Positions 43,430-52,200 of a stretch of 64,000 bases of DNA are shown one piece after another. The notes under the pieces are model-generated. The model did not search any database. It worked only from the letters and a program-made list of their open reading frames with translations, and was not told the DNA's origin. The position numbers were made by a program, and so were the translations under genes. How positions within the stretch are numbered: position 1 is the stretch's first letter; each line of letters begins with the position of its first letter. Source of the stretch: Ditylenchus dipsaci (lineage: Eukaryota; Nematoda; Chromadorea; Rhabditida; Anguinidae); contig SADC01000047.1 in assembly GCA_004194705.1 (NCBI GenBank), positions 1-64,000 of the forward strand, read 5' to 3'.

Positions 43430-43785
43430 TAAACAATATCTCTTGCACTTCCTCGAGATCGATTTCTTGTATTAGCTCAGCCAACTTCTCTCTCTCTCCA
43501 CCTTGCCTCGACCACTCGGAACCGGCCCAACTTTCTTGAAGGAGTGGATGGCGTCGTCCTCACATCCATTGGTGTATTGCAAACTCCGCACGATTTGAAT
43601 TACTCAACCATGAGCTGCTTCGAGAGCTTCTCCCAGGCTTCGACAATCCATTGGAGGTAGACTGCCATTGGCGAAGCTTGAGAGAGTGTTAAGGGTGTGG
43701 TTCTATTAGAGAGTGTGGTTCAAATAGAGAGTGTGATTCAAATAGAGAGTGTGGTTCTATTAGAGAGAATACGGTATTTGTCTAT
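43430..43785 (-). pseudogene. Tigger-type transposase C-terminal remnant
   Basis: On the minus strand, broken frames give CEDDAI.SFKKVGPVPSGRG and EKLAELIQEIDLEEVQE. These align with the better copy at 50.15-50.40 kb. It ends at TACCGTATTCTCTCTAATAG on the minus strand (right end about 43779). Several stops and shifts make it inactive. Confidence 0.65.
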
Positions 43786-44484
43786 TAATTGATTAGAGGA
43801 GGTGTCAAAACATAGAAAATAAGCCAATCTTACCCGATCTTAATTTTAGCCGAAAACAAGCCAATCTTAATTGGGACGATGGTGACGTATAACGAGAGTG
43901 TTGACCATATGTTGAGTGTTGATCATATGTTCGTGAACCGTTTAGTCATAGGCCGTTTCTTAAAAAAATAGCCGTTCTGGTTTTTTAACCCCAGAAAAGC
44001 AGAAAATTTTGAGTCAATCTCTAAAAATTTGGAGTGGTCAGCCAAAATAAAAGCACGGCCATTAGTAGACGACCAAAACTCCAAGTACGAAACGAAACCA
44101 GCTACCACGTTATCACTCCTCGATTCCAATATGGTTATAATCAAGTAGGGCATGTAAGAATTTGTTATATAGGCAGTTAACTGTGGCGGCGGTGTTTTGT
44201 CGTAGGCGGTGTTTTGTCGCCGCGGTGTTATGTCGTATACCCAAATCTGTTATCCCTATGTTGTAGAGCATGGTCTGTTGCCTTGTAGATCTATTAAAAG
44301 TAGTGAAAAATGATGGCTGGGAGCCGAGATAGAGACAAATTGTCTTGTGTCCCGTGTCCCGCGGGAGTATGAATGGAGCTTTAGAAACCAAGTTGAAAAA
44401 TCCATACAGAAGTTCAATGATTAGGAAAAAAATTCAAATTCCCGGGCAGCACATCTTATTAGCGTGGGCATGCCCCTTTAAGTC

Positions 44485-45268
44485 GGCAACCGGACAAACC
44501 GGATTTTAAAAGTATTTGTCGGACGACAAAACCGGATTTTAAAAGTATTTGTCGGACGACAAATACGACTATATCCGGATTTGTCGCGCGACAAAACCGA
44601 CTTTTTTCCGGATTTGTCGTGCGACAAAACCGACTTTTTCAGTTTATAATTCTTTATGTTCGACCTGAACGTAGTCACCAACTCGGCCTTTTCGGTCATA
44701 ATCAGCATAAATGAATCAAAAATACTCATTTCCGCTTTATCAACTTTATTTACCCAACCATTTGACAATAATAACGACCAAAAAATTTGAAAATAACATG
44801 AATTAAATTATTCTTCGTCTTCCTGGTCTTCATCGTCACTCCATTCATCCACGTCTGGATTTTGGCCGTTTGCGAAGAAAAGCGCACCTTGAATCGATTT
44901 GAGGAAGTCGATCACATCTTCGTAAAAGGGCTCTTCTGTTTCGAACCTTCTTCTCTCATTCCAAGCTCTGACCAGACCATGCACTTGCTCTTCTGACTCT
45001 AACAAATAAATACCAAAGATTGATAAGAAAAGTAATAAATAAGTCGTTTTTGTCGCGCGACAATTCCGGAAAAAGTCGTTTTTGTCGTGCGACAAATCCG
45101 GATATAGTCGTTTTTGTCGCGCAACAAATCCGGATATAGTCGTTTTTGTCGCGCGACAAAATATGAAAAAGTCGTTTTTGTCGCGCGACAAAAACGATGC
45201 GACAAATCCGGATATAGTCGGTTTTGTCGCGCGACAAATCCGGAAAAAGTCGTTTTTGTCCGGTTGCC
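44485..45268. mobile_element. MULE-type foldback, GGCAACCGGACAAA ends, 9-bp duplication
   Basis: GGCAACCGGACAAACCGG at the left and TTTTGTCCGGTTGCC at the right. Exact 9-bp duplication CTTTAAGTC at 44476-44484 and 45269-45277, the length typical of Mutator-like elements. Both arms are tandem TTTGTCGCGCGACAAAxxCG units. A gene-like 3' terminal exon with AATAAA lies between the arms. Confidence 0.85.
44808..44998 (-). pseudogene. Captured 3'-terminal exon, acidic C-terminus, unknown gene
   Basis: After an acceptor near 45000 the minus strand reads EEQVHGLVRAWNERRRFETE, EPFYEDVIDFLKSIQGALFF and ends DEWSDDEDQEDEE-stop at 44808. About 55 bases on, GGGTAAATAAAG supplies a polyadenylation signal. 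It is not repetitive and not similar to the transposases here. I do not recognise the protein. The acidic tail suggests a nuclear or chaperone-like protein, but that is a guess. It is a lone exon between foldback arms, so a captured fragment is likely. Confidence 0.5.
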
Positions 45269-45439
45269 CTTTAAGTCAAAATTTAACGGCGAAACGTATT
45301 TTAAACAGAGTTGCGAAAAGATCAGATCGATTTAGTTGTTTTTTGCTGATATCGTACATTCTTCAATGCCTGCTAGAAGCAAATCAAAATGAGCAATCGA
45401 GAGCATTGTATGGCCGTTGAGATCTGTTATTTTTTTGGA

Positions 45440-45820
45440 TAAATCGTTTTTCGTACGCCTTTGGCTTTTTGTTGTCCGCGTTTGGCTTTTTCTGTCCGCT
45501 TTTTTGAATTTTAAAGAGAAATGATTCAAATGTCCGATTTTGGCTTTTTCTGTCTGCTTTTGTCTTTTTGCTGTCCGCTTTTGTCTAAAAGTGTCCGCTT
45601 TCGCTTTAATGTGTCCGCTTTCGGCTAAAAAGTGTCCGATTTTGCTGAGAAGTGCCCGCTTTTGCTGAAATGTGTCCGCTTTTGACTCTTCCCGCTTGAG
45701 CCAAAAGCGGACACATTTCACCAAAAGCGGGCACATTAAAGCAAAAGCGGACACTTTCAAAAAAAGGCAGACAGCCAAAGACAAAAGTGGACATGAAAAA
45801 GCCAAAAGCGGATATTTTAA
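45440..45820. repeat. Foldback of GTCCGCTTTTGGCT tandem repeats
   Basis: Units of TGTCCGCTTTTGxCT (45475-45700) face GCCAAAAGCGGACAC units (45705-45815). Long open frames over it on both strands are periodic and not genes. Confidence 0.65.
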
Positions 45821-45837
45821 ATGCTCTTTTATTTTTT

Positions 45838-46240
45838 TAGGCTGTACCTGAAAACACCTGTCAAAATCATTAAATCTCCCGTCAAATTTTCAAAACTTCT
45901 CGTTCTAGGTGTATACTTTTCAAATTTTTTTTATTTTTTTGCTTTAGCATGTAGCCCTGAATCTCTGGTTTCTGATAAGCTATCAACTAGGTCGATACAA
46001 TTTTAAAAAAAGGGAGAACAATTCATTTTTAAAAAAAGGTGTAGTTTTGAAAAACTCAATTTTTCTCCCGTTTTTCAAAATTGTATCAAGCTAGTAAATA
46101 GCTTATCAGAAACTAGAGATTCAAGGCTACATGCTAATGCAAACAAATCAAAAATTTGAAAAGTATGCACTGAGAAGGAGAATTTTTAAAAATTTGACGG
46201 GAGATTTAATGATTTCGACGGGTGTTTTCGATTTGAGCCT
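45838..46240. repeat. Palindrome (ACACCTGTCAAAATCATTAAA arms)
   Basis: CATTAAATCTCCCGTCAAAT pairs with TTGACGGGAGATTTAATGAT; the centre is near 46040. CTTATCAGAAACTAGAGATT is mirrored too. Non-coding. Confidence 0.7.
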
Positions 46241-46489
46241 TTTTTTTATTGAAGAGGTTCGAAATGTTTTTGCAAAATTTGTGAACATGTAAAAATTTTC
46301 GGCCAAAATTTCAACATCGCACTCGAAAATTTAACGTAAAACATCGCAGCGATTTATCGCACTCAAATACCGACATCATATCGCAACAAATATTTCGGCT
46401 TAAAAACATCGCATCGCAACATCGCCAAAGGGCAAATGCCGGTCTCTAATTCTGATGCCACTGTCAAATTCGAAAACACTGACCGTAAT

Positions 46490-46843
46490 TCAAATCACAA
46501 AATCAAGGACACTAAAGTTCGTGGAACTGATCCTGCACTAAATTGGCCCCAGACTGAATTTCTGACAGCCATGCCTACCCACTCTCCTAGAAAATCTACC
46601 CGTTAAACTGGCATGCCTAACCACTCTCATGGCTCTTTTTCTCATGGATCTTGACCACTGAGGGTAGATCTGGTATATGTAAAGTGGATTAGGACGATTG
46701 AGGTTGGAACTTTGACAAAAATCCTCTCCAGACAAATTTGGAGGGGGATTTACCGGAGGGGGGAATTTGTCGGAGGGAAAAATTTTCCAAAAAGGTGGAG
46801 TTTTTACGACTCACCCTGTAGATAACATGAACCTTCTCTTTAA
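46490..46843. other. No gene seen
   Basis: Contains ATGCCTACCCACTCTC and ATGCCTAACCACTCTC words and GGAGGGGGATTTACCGGAGG, which are repeat-like. No coding evidence. Confidence 0.35.
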
Positions 46844-47281
46844 AGGGGCATGCTCGCGCCCGATGCAATAATTCTTGCATTTCAAATTCGCGGGTACCAG
46901 GCACGCCAGAGATTTGAATTTCAAAATCGTTTTTGAAATCATTTTAAATGTTTTGTTCTAGCGTGCGGATATTTTCGCTTGCCTTTTCATGCTCATGTGA
47001 ATTGTCCTATTGACTGTAATGGCTAGAGTCATTAGAGTCTGAAGGTGTTAGTGTCTTTTCTGTGTTTATTATGTTGACAATGATTGGATACTTACGCATT
47101 TTCAGACTCTGCTCGGATAACTAACAATGGGCCGTCTCGCATTAGATAAGTTTTCACCCTTTTACAAGAACAAAACATTTAAAATGATTTCAAAAACGAT
47201 TTTGAAATTCAAATCTCTGGCGTGCCTGGTACCCGCGAATTTGAAATGCAAGAATTATTGCATCGGGCGCGAGCATGCCCT
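46844..47281. mobile_element. TTAA-flanked foldback
   Basis: AGGGGCATGCTCGCGCCCGA and its complement to GCGAGCATGCCCT; TTAA at 46840-46843 and 47282-47285. Arms include GGTACCAGGCACGCCAGAGA. The loop (46960-47150) is unique sequence without a gene I recognise. Confidence 0.8.
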
Positions 47282-47285
47282 TTAA

Positions 47286-47590
47286 AGGACCATACTTGTT
47301 GATGACAATGGGAATTTGGCAAATTGAAATGCGCGCGGGACACTTTTTTTTACTCCAAAAATACTTTTTGAATTATGTGTTGTTGGAGTATAATAATAAA
47401 AAACGTTTTTTAACAGCGTAGTGCGGTGAACATCGGTCTCAGGTTCGATTCCCGTGTCTGCTGTACTGTTTTTGATCACTTATTCTCAATACCCATAAAT
47501 GTTTCAAAAAAATAATTTCGGAATAAAAAAAATTGTCCCGCGCGCATTTGAATTTGGCAAATTCTCATTGTCATCAACAAGTATCGTCCT
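47286..47590. mobile_element. TTAA-flanked foldback with tRNA-like loop
   Basis: AGGACCATACTTGTTGATGA and CATCAACAAGTATCGTCCT are the ends. TTAA 47282-47285 is shared with the left neighbour and TTAA 47591-47594 with the right one. The loop at about 47410-47465 holds AACAGCGTAGTGCGGTGAAC and CAGGTTCGATTCCCGTG, A- and B-box-like, and ACAGC/GCTGT could pair as a short acceptor stem. Confidence 0.75.
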
Positions 47591-47594
47591 TTAA

Positions 47595-47770
47595 AGGACC
47601 ATATTCTTTGCGCGCAGTGGCATGTGCAAAATTTGAATTGGCGGGGGACACTTCTCTTTCGATTAGCAGTGTACTCTTTCGAGTAATTTAAACCGACTCG
47701 AAAGAGTACAGCATTAGACGAAAGAGAAGTGTCCCCACCAATTCAAATTTTGCACATTCCACTGCGCGCA
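47595..47770. mobile_element. AGGACCATATTC foldback chained to its neighbour
   Basis: Starts right after the shared TTAA. GCGCGCAGTGGCATGTGCAA pairs with TTGCACATTCCACTGCGCGC at 47745-47770. The extreme right end is lost into the next repeat. A relative is at 33408-33597. Confidence 0.6.
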
Positions 47771-47779
47771 AAAAGGGGC

Positions 47780-48430
47780 AAAGCTTTTCCTTGCTACAAA
47801 AAAACTTTTTTTTGCTCCCAAAAGACTTTTTTTGCTGCTAATTTTTTCTGCTGCAAAAAGACTTCTTTTTGCTGCAAAAATACTTTTTTTTGCTGCAAAA
47901 AGACTCTTCGTGCTGCAAAAAGACTTTTTTTGGGACGGCTATCGATTACCGACGGTGAATGAATTTTTTTTGAAATTTTTGATCAAAATCGTCAAGGTTT
48001 AGGGTAAAAGTTTCTGGAAAGTCGACCCTAACGCCAAAATCTCATCCTGAATCCGAATTCGTTGAGAACAGATCGAAATATTTTTTATAGACTGAGATAT
48101 CTACTAAAATAGGTAAATGGTGCTAAATTCCTGGTCTATCTACTCAAAATGGCTATATATCAGCCCATAAAAATTATTTTGATCTGATCTCAACGGATTC
48201 GGATTCAGGATGAGATTTTGGGGATTAGGGTCGACTTTCCAGAAACTTTTGCCCTGAAAATTGACGATTTTGATCAAAAATTTCAAAAAAAAATTCATTG
48301 ACCGTCGGTAATCGATATTTTACCTTTTTTTTTGCTGCTAAAATACCTTTTTTTGCTGCTAGAATACCTTTTTGCTGCAAATTTTGTTTTGCTTCAGATG
48401 CCTTCTTCGCAGCATTTTTCACTTTAAATA
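47780..48430. repeat. Foldback with TTTTTTGCTGCAAAAAGAC arms
   Basis: Left arm 47800-47935 and right arm 48325-48400 are TTTTTGCTGCxAAAATACC-type tandem units. Inside, CTATCGATTACCGACGGT and ACCGTCGGTAATCGATA, and TTTCTGGAAAGTCGACCCTA with its inverse, complete the palindrome. Confidence 0.65.
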
Positions 48431-48619
48431 TCAATTATTATACATATTTTGCGGTCAATTTGTCCACAATTTTTTTTATTATCACTTAGGAACGAATAAC
48501 CATGCTACTCGACCTAAAATTGTGTGCTGAAAACAGTTTGTTGAGACCAAAAACCTGTTTTGACTAACTAGAATCTCAATATACCGGGTTATTTATGCAA
48601 AAGCAGCACCCCTTGTCCG

Positions 48620-48710
48620 TGTACCCAGCAATTCGTCCACAGTCAATGCGTCCACGGTCAATTCGTGCACCCGCCAATTCATACACTCACCAATTCGTCC
48701 ACAGGTCAAT
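48620..48710 (+). repeat. Tandem CAATTCGTCCACxGTCAAT
   Basis: About five 17-18 base units. No partner arm is visible. Confidence 0.55.
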
Positions 48711-48771
48711 AATCCGATAATTAATAAGTAAAAAAAATTAGGGGTTAAAAATAAAAATTAAATTAACTTAA

Positions 48772-49051
48772 AGGGGGGACACTTGGGGGGGGGTTGAGAA
48801 ATGGGTTTGTCAACCTGATGAAAAACCCATGAATGGGTTGCAAAAAGATTTTGAATATAAAATTATTTATGTGATTTTATGATGGGTTTCACTAAATATT
48901 GTCGAATAATGTAGTGAAACCCATCATAAAATCACACAAATAATTTTATATGTAAAATCTTTTTGCAACCCATTTATGGGTTTTTCATCAGGTTGACAAA
49001 CCCATTTCTCAAAACCCCCCCCCCCCCCCCCCCCCCAGTGTCCCTCCCCCT
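48772..49051. mobile_element. TTAA-flanked palindrome
   Basis: AGGGGGGACACTTGGGGG and CCCCCAGTGTCCCTCCCCCT are the ends, TTAA at 48768-48771 and 49052-49055. The arms carry GAAATGGGTTTGTCAACCTG. Nearly perfect palindrome. Confidence 0.8.
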
Positions 49052-49226
49052 TTAAGGTAGCGAAATCCCATTTTCTAGTCAAAATCCCCCTTATTGTCTG
49101 TCCTCCTTTAAAATTCACTTAAACGACCTGAGATAAAGTTAACTGCCTACAAAATTAGTTTGGCTTGAATGAGGGGACGAGAGTACCCGACATAGCTATT
49201 TCTCATCATTTTTATAATTAGGTGCA

Positions 49227-52200
49227 ATGAAGTTTGAAGTCAAAACATCGATGATCGAATCCAAGACAATTGTTGGAAGGCTCGGAAGACTAGTAGAATT
49301 CACTGAAGATAACACTCAATCTGTTTGTACTCCCGCCTACATGGTAGTTAATTTTATATATCTGTGTACCTAACACTGTTTTCGAAACTCAAGATCAAGC
49401 TCAAAGTCAAGTTGAGCCTCAAGGTCAAGACAAACTTGACCTTGAGTTTGACCCTGAGTTTACCTTGACCTTGAGTTTCGAAAACACTGGTACCTAAGTG
49501 GTTGCTAATATTCACCACTTTTATAGATTTACACTCGAGCTGGTCACATTCCGCATTTAACATGGCATGTTTTTGATAAATACCGTATTTCCTCTAATTG
49601 CCGCCCCCTCTATAAAAATCCGTACAGAAGTTCAATGATTAGGCAAAAAATTTTGGATTGGCGTGGGACAACCAGAACGCGTGGCCAAGGGCCATGGTCC
49701 TTTAAAATTGAAAAGAATTAATGTTTTAGGAACTTGGTGAGCAAACACCTAAAGTTTGATCAGACTCCGATTTATCAACTGTCTCTCTCATCGATGTAAG
49801 TTCCTTTTCATTTATGCAAACGAAAATCTGCTTGAAGATGTTTTTAGATAGATGCAGACTAATACTAATTTTTTTATTTTCAGTTACAATATCATTCGAA
49901 GATTCAACGGATGCGCTGTTGGTGTATCAAATTTCTTCAAAATTCCGGTGGGTCTTTTTGCTCTTTGGTTTATAAGTCGCTGTGGATAGTGTAAGTATTC
50001 GTAAAAATTCACTGCGTATACCGTATTCTCTCTAATAGAACCAGACTCTCTATTTGAACCACACTCTCCAATAGAACCACACCCCTCAAGCGGGGTTGTG
50101 AAAAAGAACCACACTCTCTAATAGAACCACACCCTTTAACACTTTCAAGCTGCGCGAACAGCCGTCAAACTCAAATGGATTGTCGAAGCCTGGGAGAATC
50201 TCTCGAAGGAGCTCATCTATGAGTCAGTCAAATTGTGCACAGTTTCCAATGCCACCGATGCATGTGAGGACGATGCCATTAACTGCTTCAAGAAAGTTGG
50301 GCCGGTTCCGAGTGGTCGAGGAAATGTGAAGCTCGCGCGTGATGAGAAGAAGTTGGCTGAGCCAATACAAGAAATCGATCTTGATGGAGCGCAATAAAAT
50401 TTGTTTAATAATAAAGATATGTCTTTAGAGTGTTGATGATTTTGGGACGTGTTCTGGTTTAGGGGGGGACGCGTGTTTTTACAATAGATATTTTTTATTT
50501 TTCGGCTCGATTAAGTTGATTATGGTGACCAGGGTGACGATAATCACCTTGATCAACAAAATTACTTATTAAACTATTCATATAGGTTTCGATGTAACCA
50601 TGACTGCCATAAGCAACAAAAATAAATACAAAGTATAGTATAAATAAGCGTCCTCCCAAAACCAGAACAAGTCCGAATTTTGTAGTAAATAAAGAATTTA
50701 TGCGCATATGCTGCGATGCTTGAATATCTTCAGAAGGTCGAAAAATAGAACCACACTTTCTATTAGAACCACACTCTCTAATAGAACCATACCGCTCAAG
50801 GGGGGTTGAAAATTGAACCACATGTGGTTCTATTAGAGACAATACGGTAGATTGTATTGTGTAAAGACAGGCAATAAACTTTAAGTTTTTTCAGGAAAGC
50901 TCGCTTTTACATCTTACCATATGGATCAGCTGAGCGCACAAGAATGTGGCTTCAATAAGTGCTCATCGGTTTCTATTTGGTCAAAAGGGGGTAGGCAAGA
51001 CGTAATGTTCAAATGTTATTGTTTATCGTTTTTAGGCCATTTATGATTTTTAGATTTCTCCAGCTTCACTGAAAGTTGCTCTAAATGCAATACGACCTCA
51101 TTCATACTCCACGCCCTTCGATTATGACACGTCAAGAGACTGTAAGAATAAGCGAATGATCAAATCAATAGAGCGGACGATAGACTGGTGCGACCAATTA
51201 TGCAGTGAGAAGGACGATGATTACGAGGTTGGTTACCGTATTTCCTCTGATAGAGGGGCATGCGGCTTCAAATTTTCTTCATTTATTTATTTATCGATAC
51301 TTTTTTTGGCAAACTGATTAGGAAAAAACATGTCAGATAAAAAGTTAAAATTTTTAGCAAACATAACGTTTCAGTTTAGTGCTCTCCGTTTCTCAGTCTT
51401 GGTGGTGGATTCTCGTCTCATTATAGAAGCAAGTTGGCCAAGGAGCTTTGTTCACGAGCGTATGCTAAAGCTTTTACGATCGATTTATCATCATTTTCTC
51501 TGAGTCGACCATTCTCGCAAGCTGAGGGTGAAAACCTGGAGAGTGTGATGACAAACAACTTTGATGAAGCTGAAGTTAAGTTGTTGCTGGCAGATGTAAT
51601 GGTAGATTTAAATTTTTTTTCGTGTTACTCCAGTAATTTTTAATTTTTCAAGACAGAACTAGCTCCTGGCAGTGCGAGAATGGTAGAAGGTGGCTTTTTC
51701 AATCTTTCCAAATTAATAAATTTTTTGTCGTGAATACACTAGAAAAGGGGCACTGTGATCCAGGGGTGGGCAAAGATCAGTTCAGATCAGATCGCCGAAG
51801 ATCAGATCAAGATCAGATCGGCATAATAATTTTTTCTTTAATTTTGTCAAACTTCACGTTTTGGGTCAAAATTAACGGCGAAACGTATTTTAGACAGAGT
51901 TGCGAAAATATCAGATCGATTTGGTTCAGATCGGCATAGTTTTTTTCTTCAATTTCGTCAAATTTCACACTTTAAGTCAATGGTTTGTGGCGGAACGTAT
52001 TTTACAGTGAAAAAACAGGGTTCATTGTGTTTTCTAACTACATATAAAATTTGCAATTTTTATTAGTGAATATTTTCCTGCTGGGAAAACTTTTGGTTCT
52101 GACACTGGATTCGTGTTCAGCGTGGTCGATTTGCTTATGAAAATTCGGCACTATTCCATTGTACCCCCCCCCCAAAAAAGCTATTCCAGTGTACCCCCCC

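Larger units (their letters stand above)
41817..44380. mobile_element. TTA-flanked 2.56-kb element enclosing RPS13
   Basis: Ends AGCTCCATTCATACTCCCGC and its exact complement, flanked by TTA (41814-41816, 44381-44383). The undisturbed target TTTTGTTAGAAACC occurs twice elsewhere (29.43 and 41.56 kb). Arms of about 430 bp are inverted copies of each other. Both arms include GGAATCGAGGAGTGATAACG and encode the same short peptide NCLYxxFLHALLDYNHIGIE. RPS13 and several small insertions lie between them. Confidence 0.75.
41668..44477. mobile_element. TTAA-flanked foldback (outer shell around RPS13 element)
   Basis: AAGGGCATGCCCACGCTAAT and TTAGCGTGGGCATGCCCCT are the ends. It shares TTAA 41664-41667 with its left neighbour and has TTAA at 44478-44481 on the right. 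Both arms carry CCTAATCGTTGAACTTCTGT-type sequence. Confidence 0.72.
38026..46448. mobile_element. 8.4-kb composite hAT insertion, TAGAGAACGGCA ends
   Basis: Left end TAGAGAACGGCACGATGCGA; right end complementary start TAGAGACCGGCA. Exact 8-bp duplication ATTCTGAT at 38018-38025 and 46449-46456. Subterminal AACATCGCA words occur in both arms (38050-38170, 46320-46430). The interior contains two chained TTAA foldbacks, two TTA-flanked elements with RTRAF and RPS13 sequence, another hAT, a MULE foldback and two palindromes. The original element was presumably short and grew by nested insertion. Confidence 0.75.
37926..46481. mobile_element. CAGTGTTTTC-family MITE split by a large hAT insertion
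   Basis: Only the tips survive: 37926-38025 on the left and 46449-46481 (CAAATTCGAAAACACTG) on the right. The flanks GCCGTAAT and ACCGTAAT match at 7 of 8 bases. The tips share CACTGTCATTCTGAT / ATTCTGATGCCACTGTC around the inner insertion. Confidence 0.6.

Noticed and set aside
45332..45805. 157-residue minus-strand frame
   Set aside because: It consists of repeated short words matching the GTCCGCTTTTGGCT tandem foldback; not a protein.
51434..51643. Treating the frame at 51.4 kb as a separate gene
   Set aside because: Its splice phases and sequence order fit as an internal QTRT2 exon.
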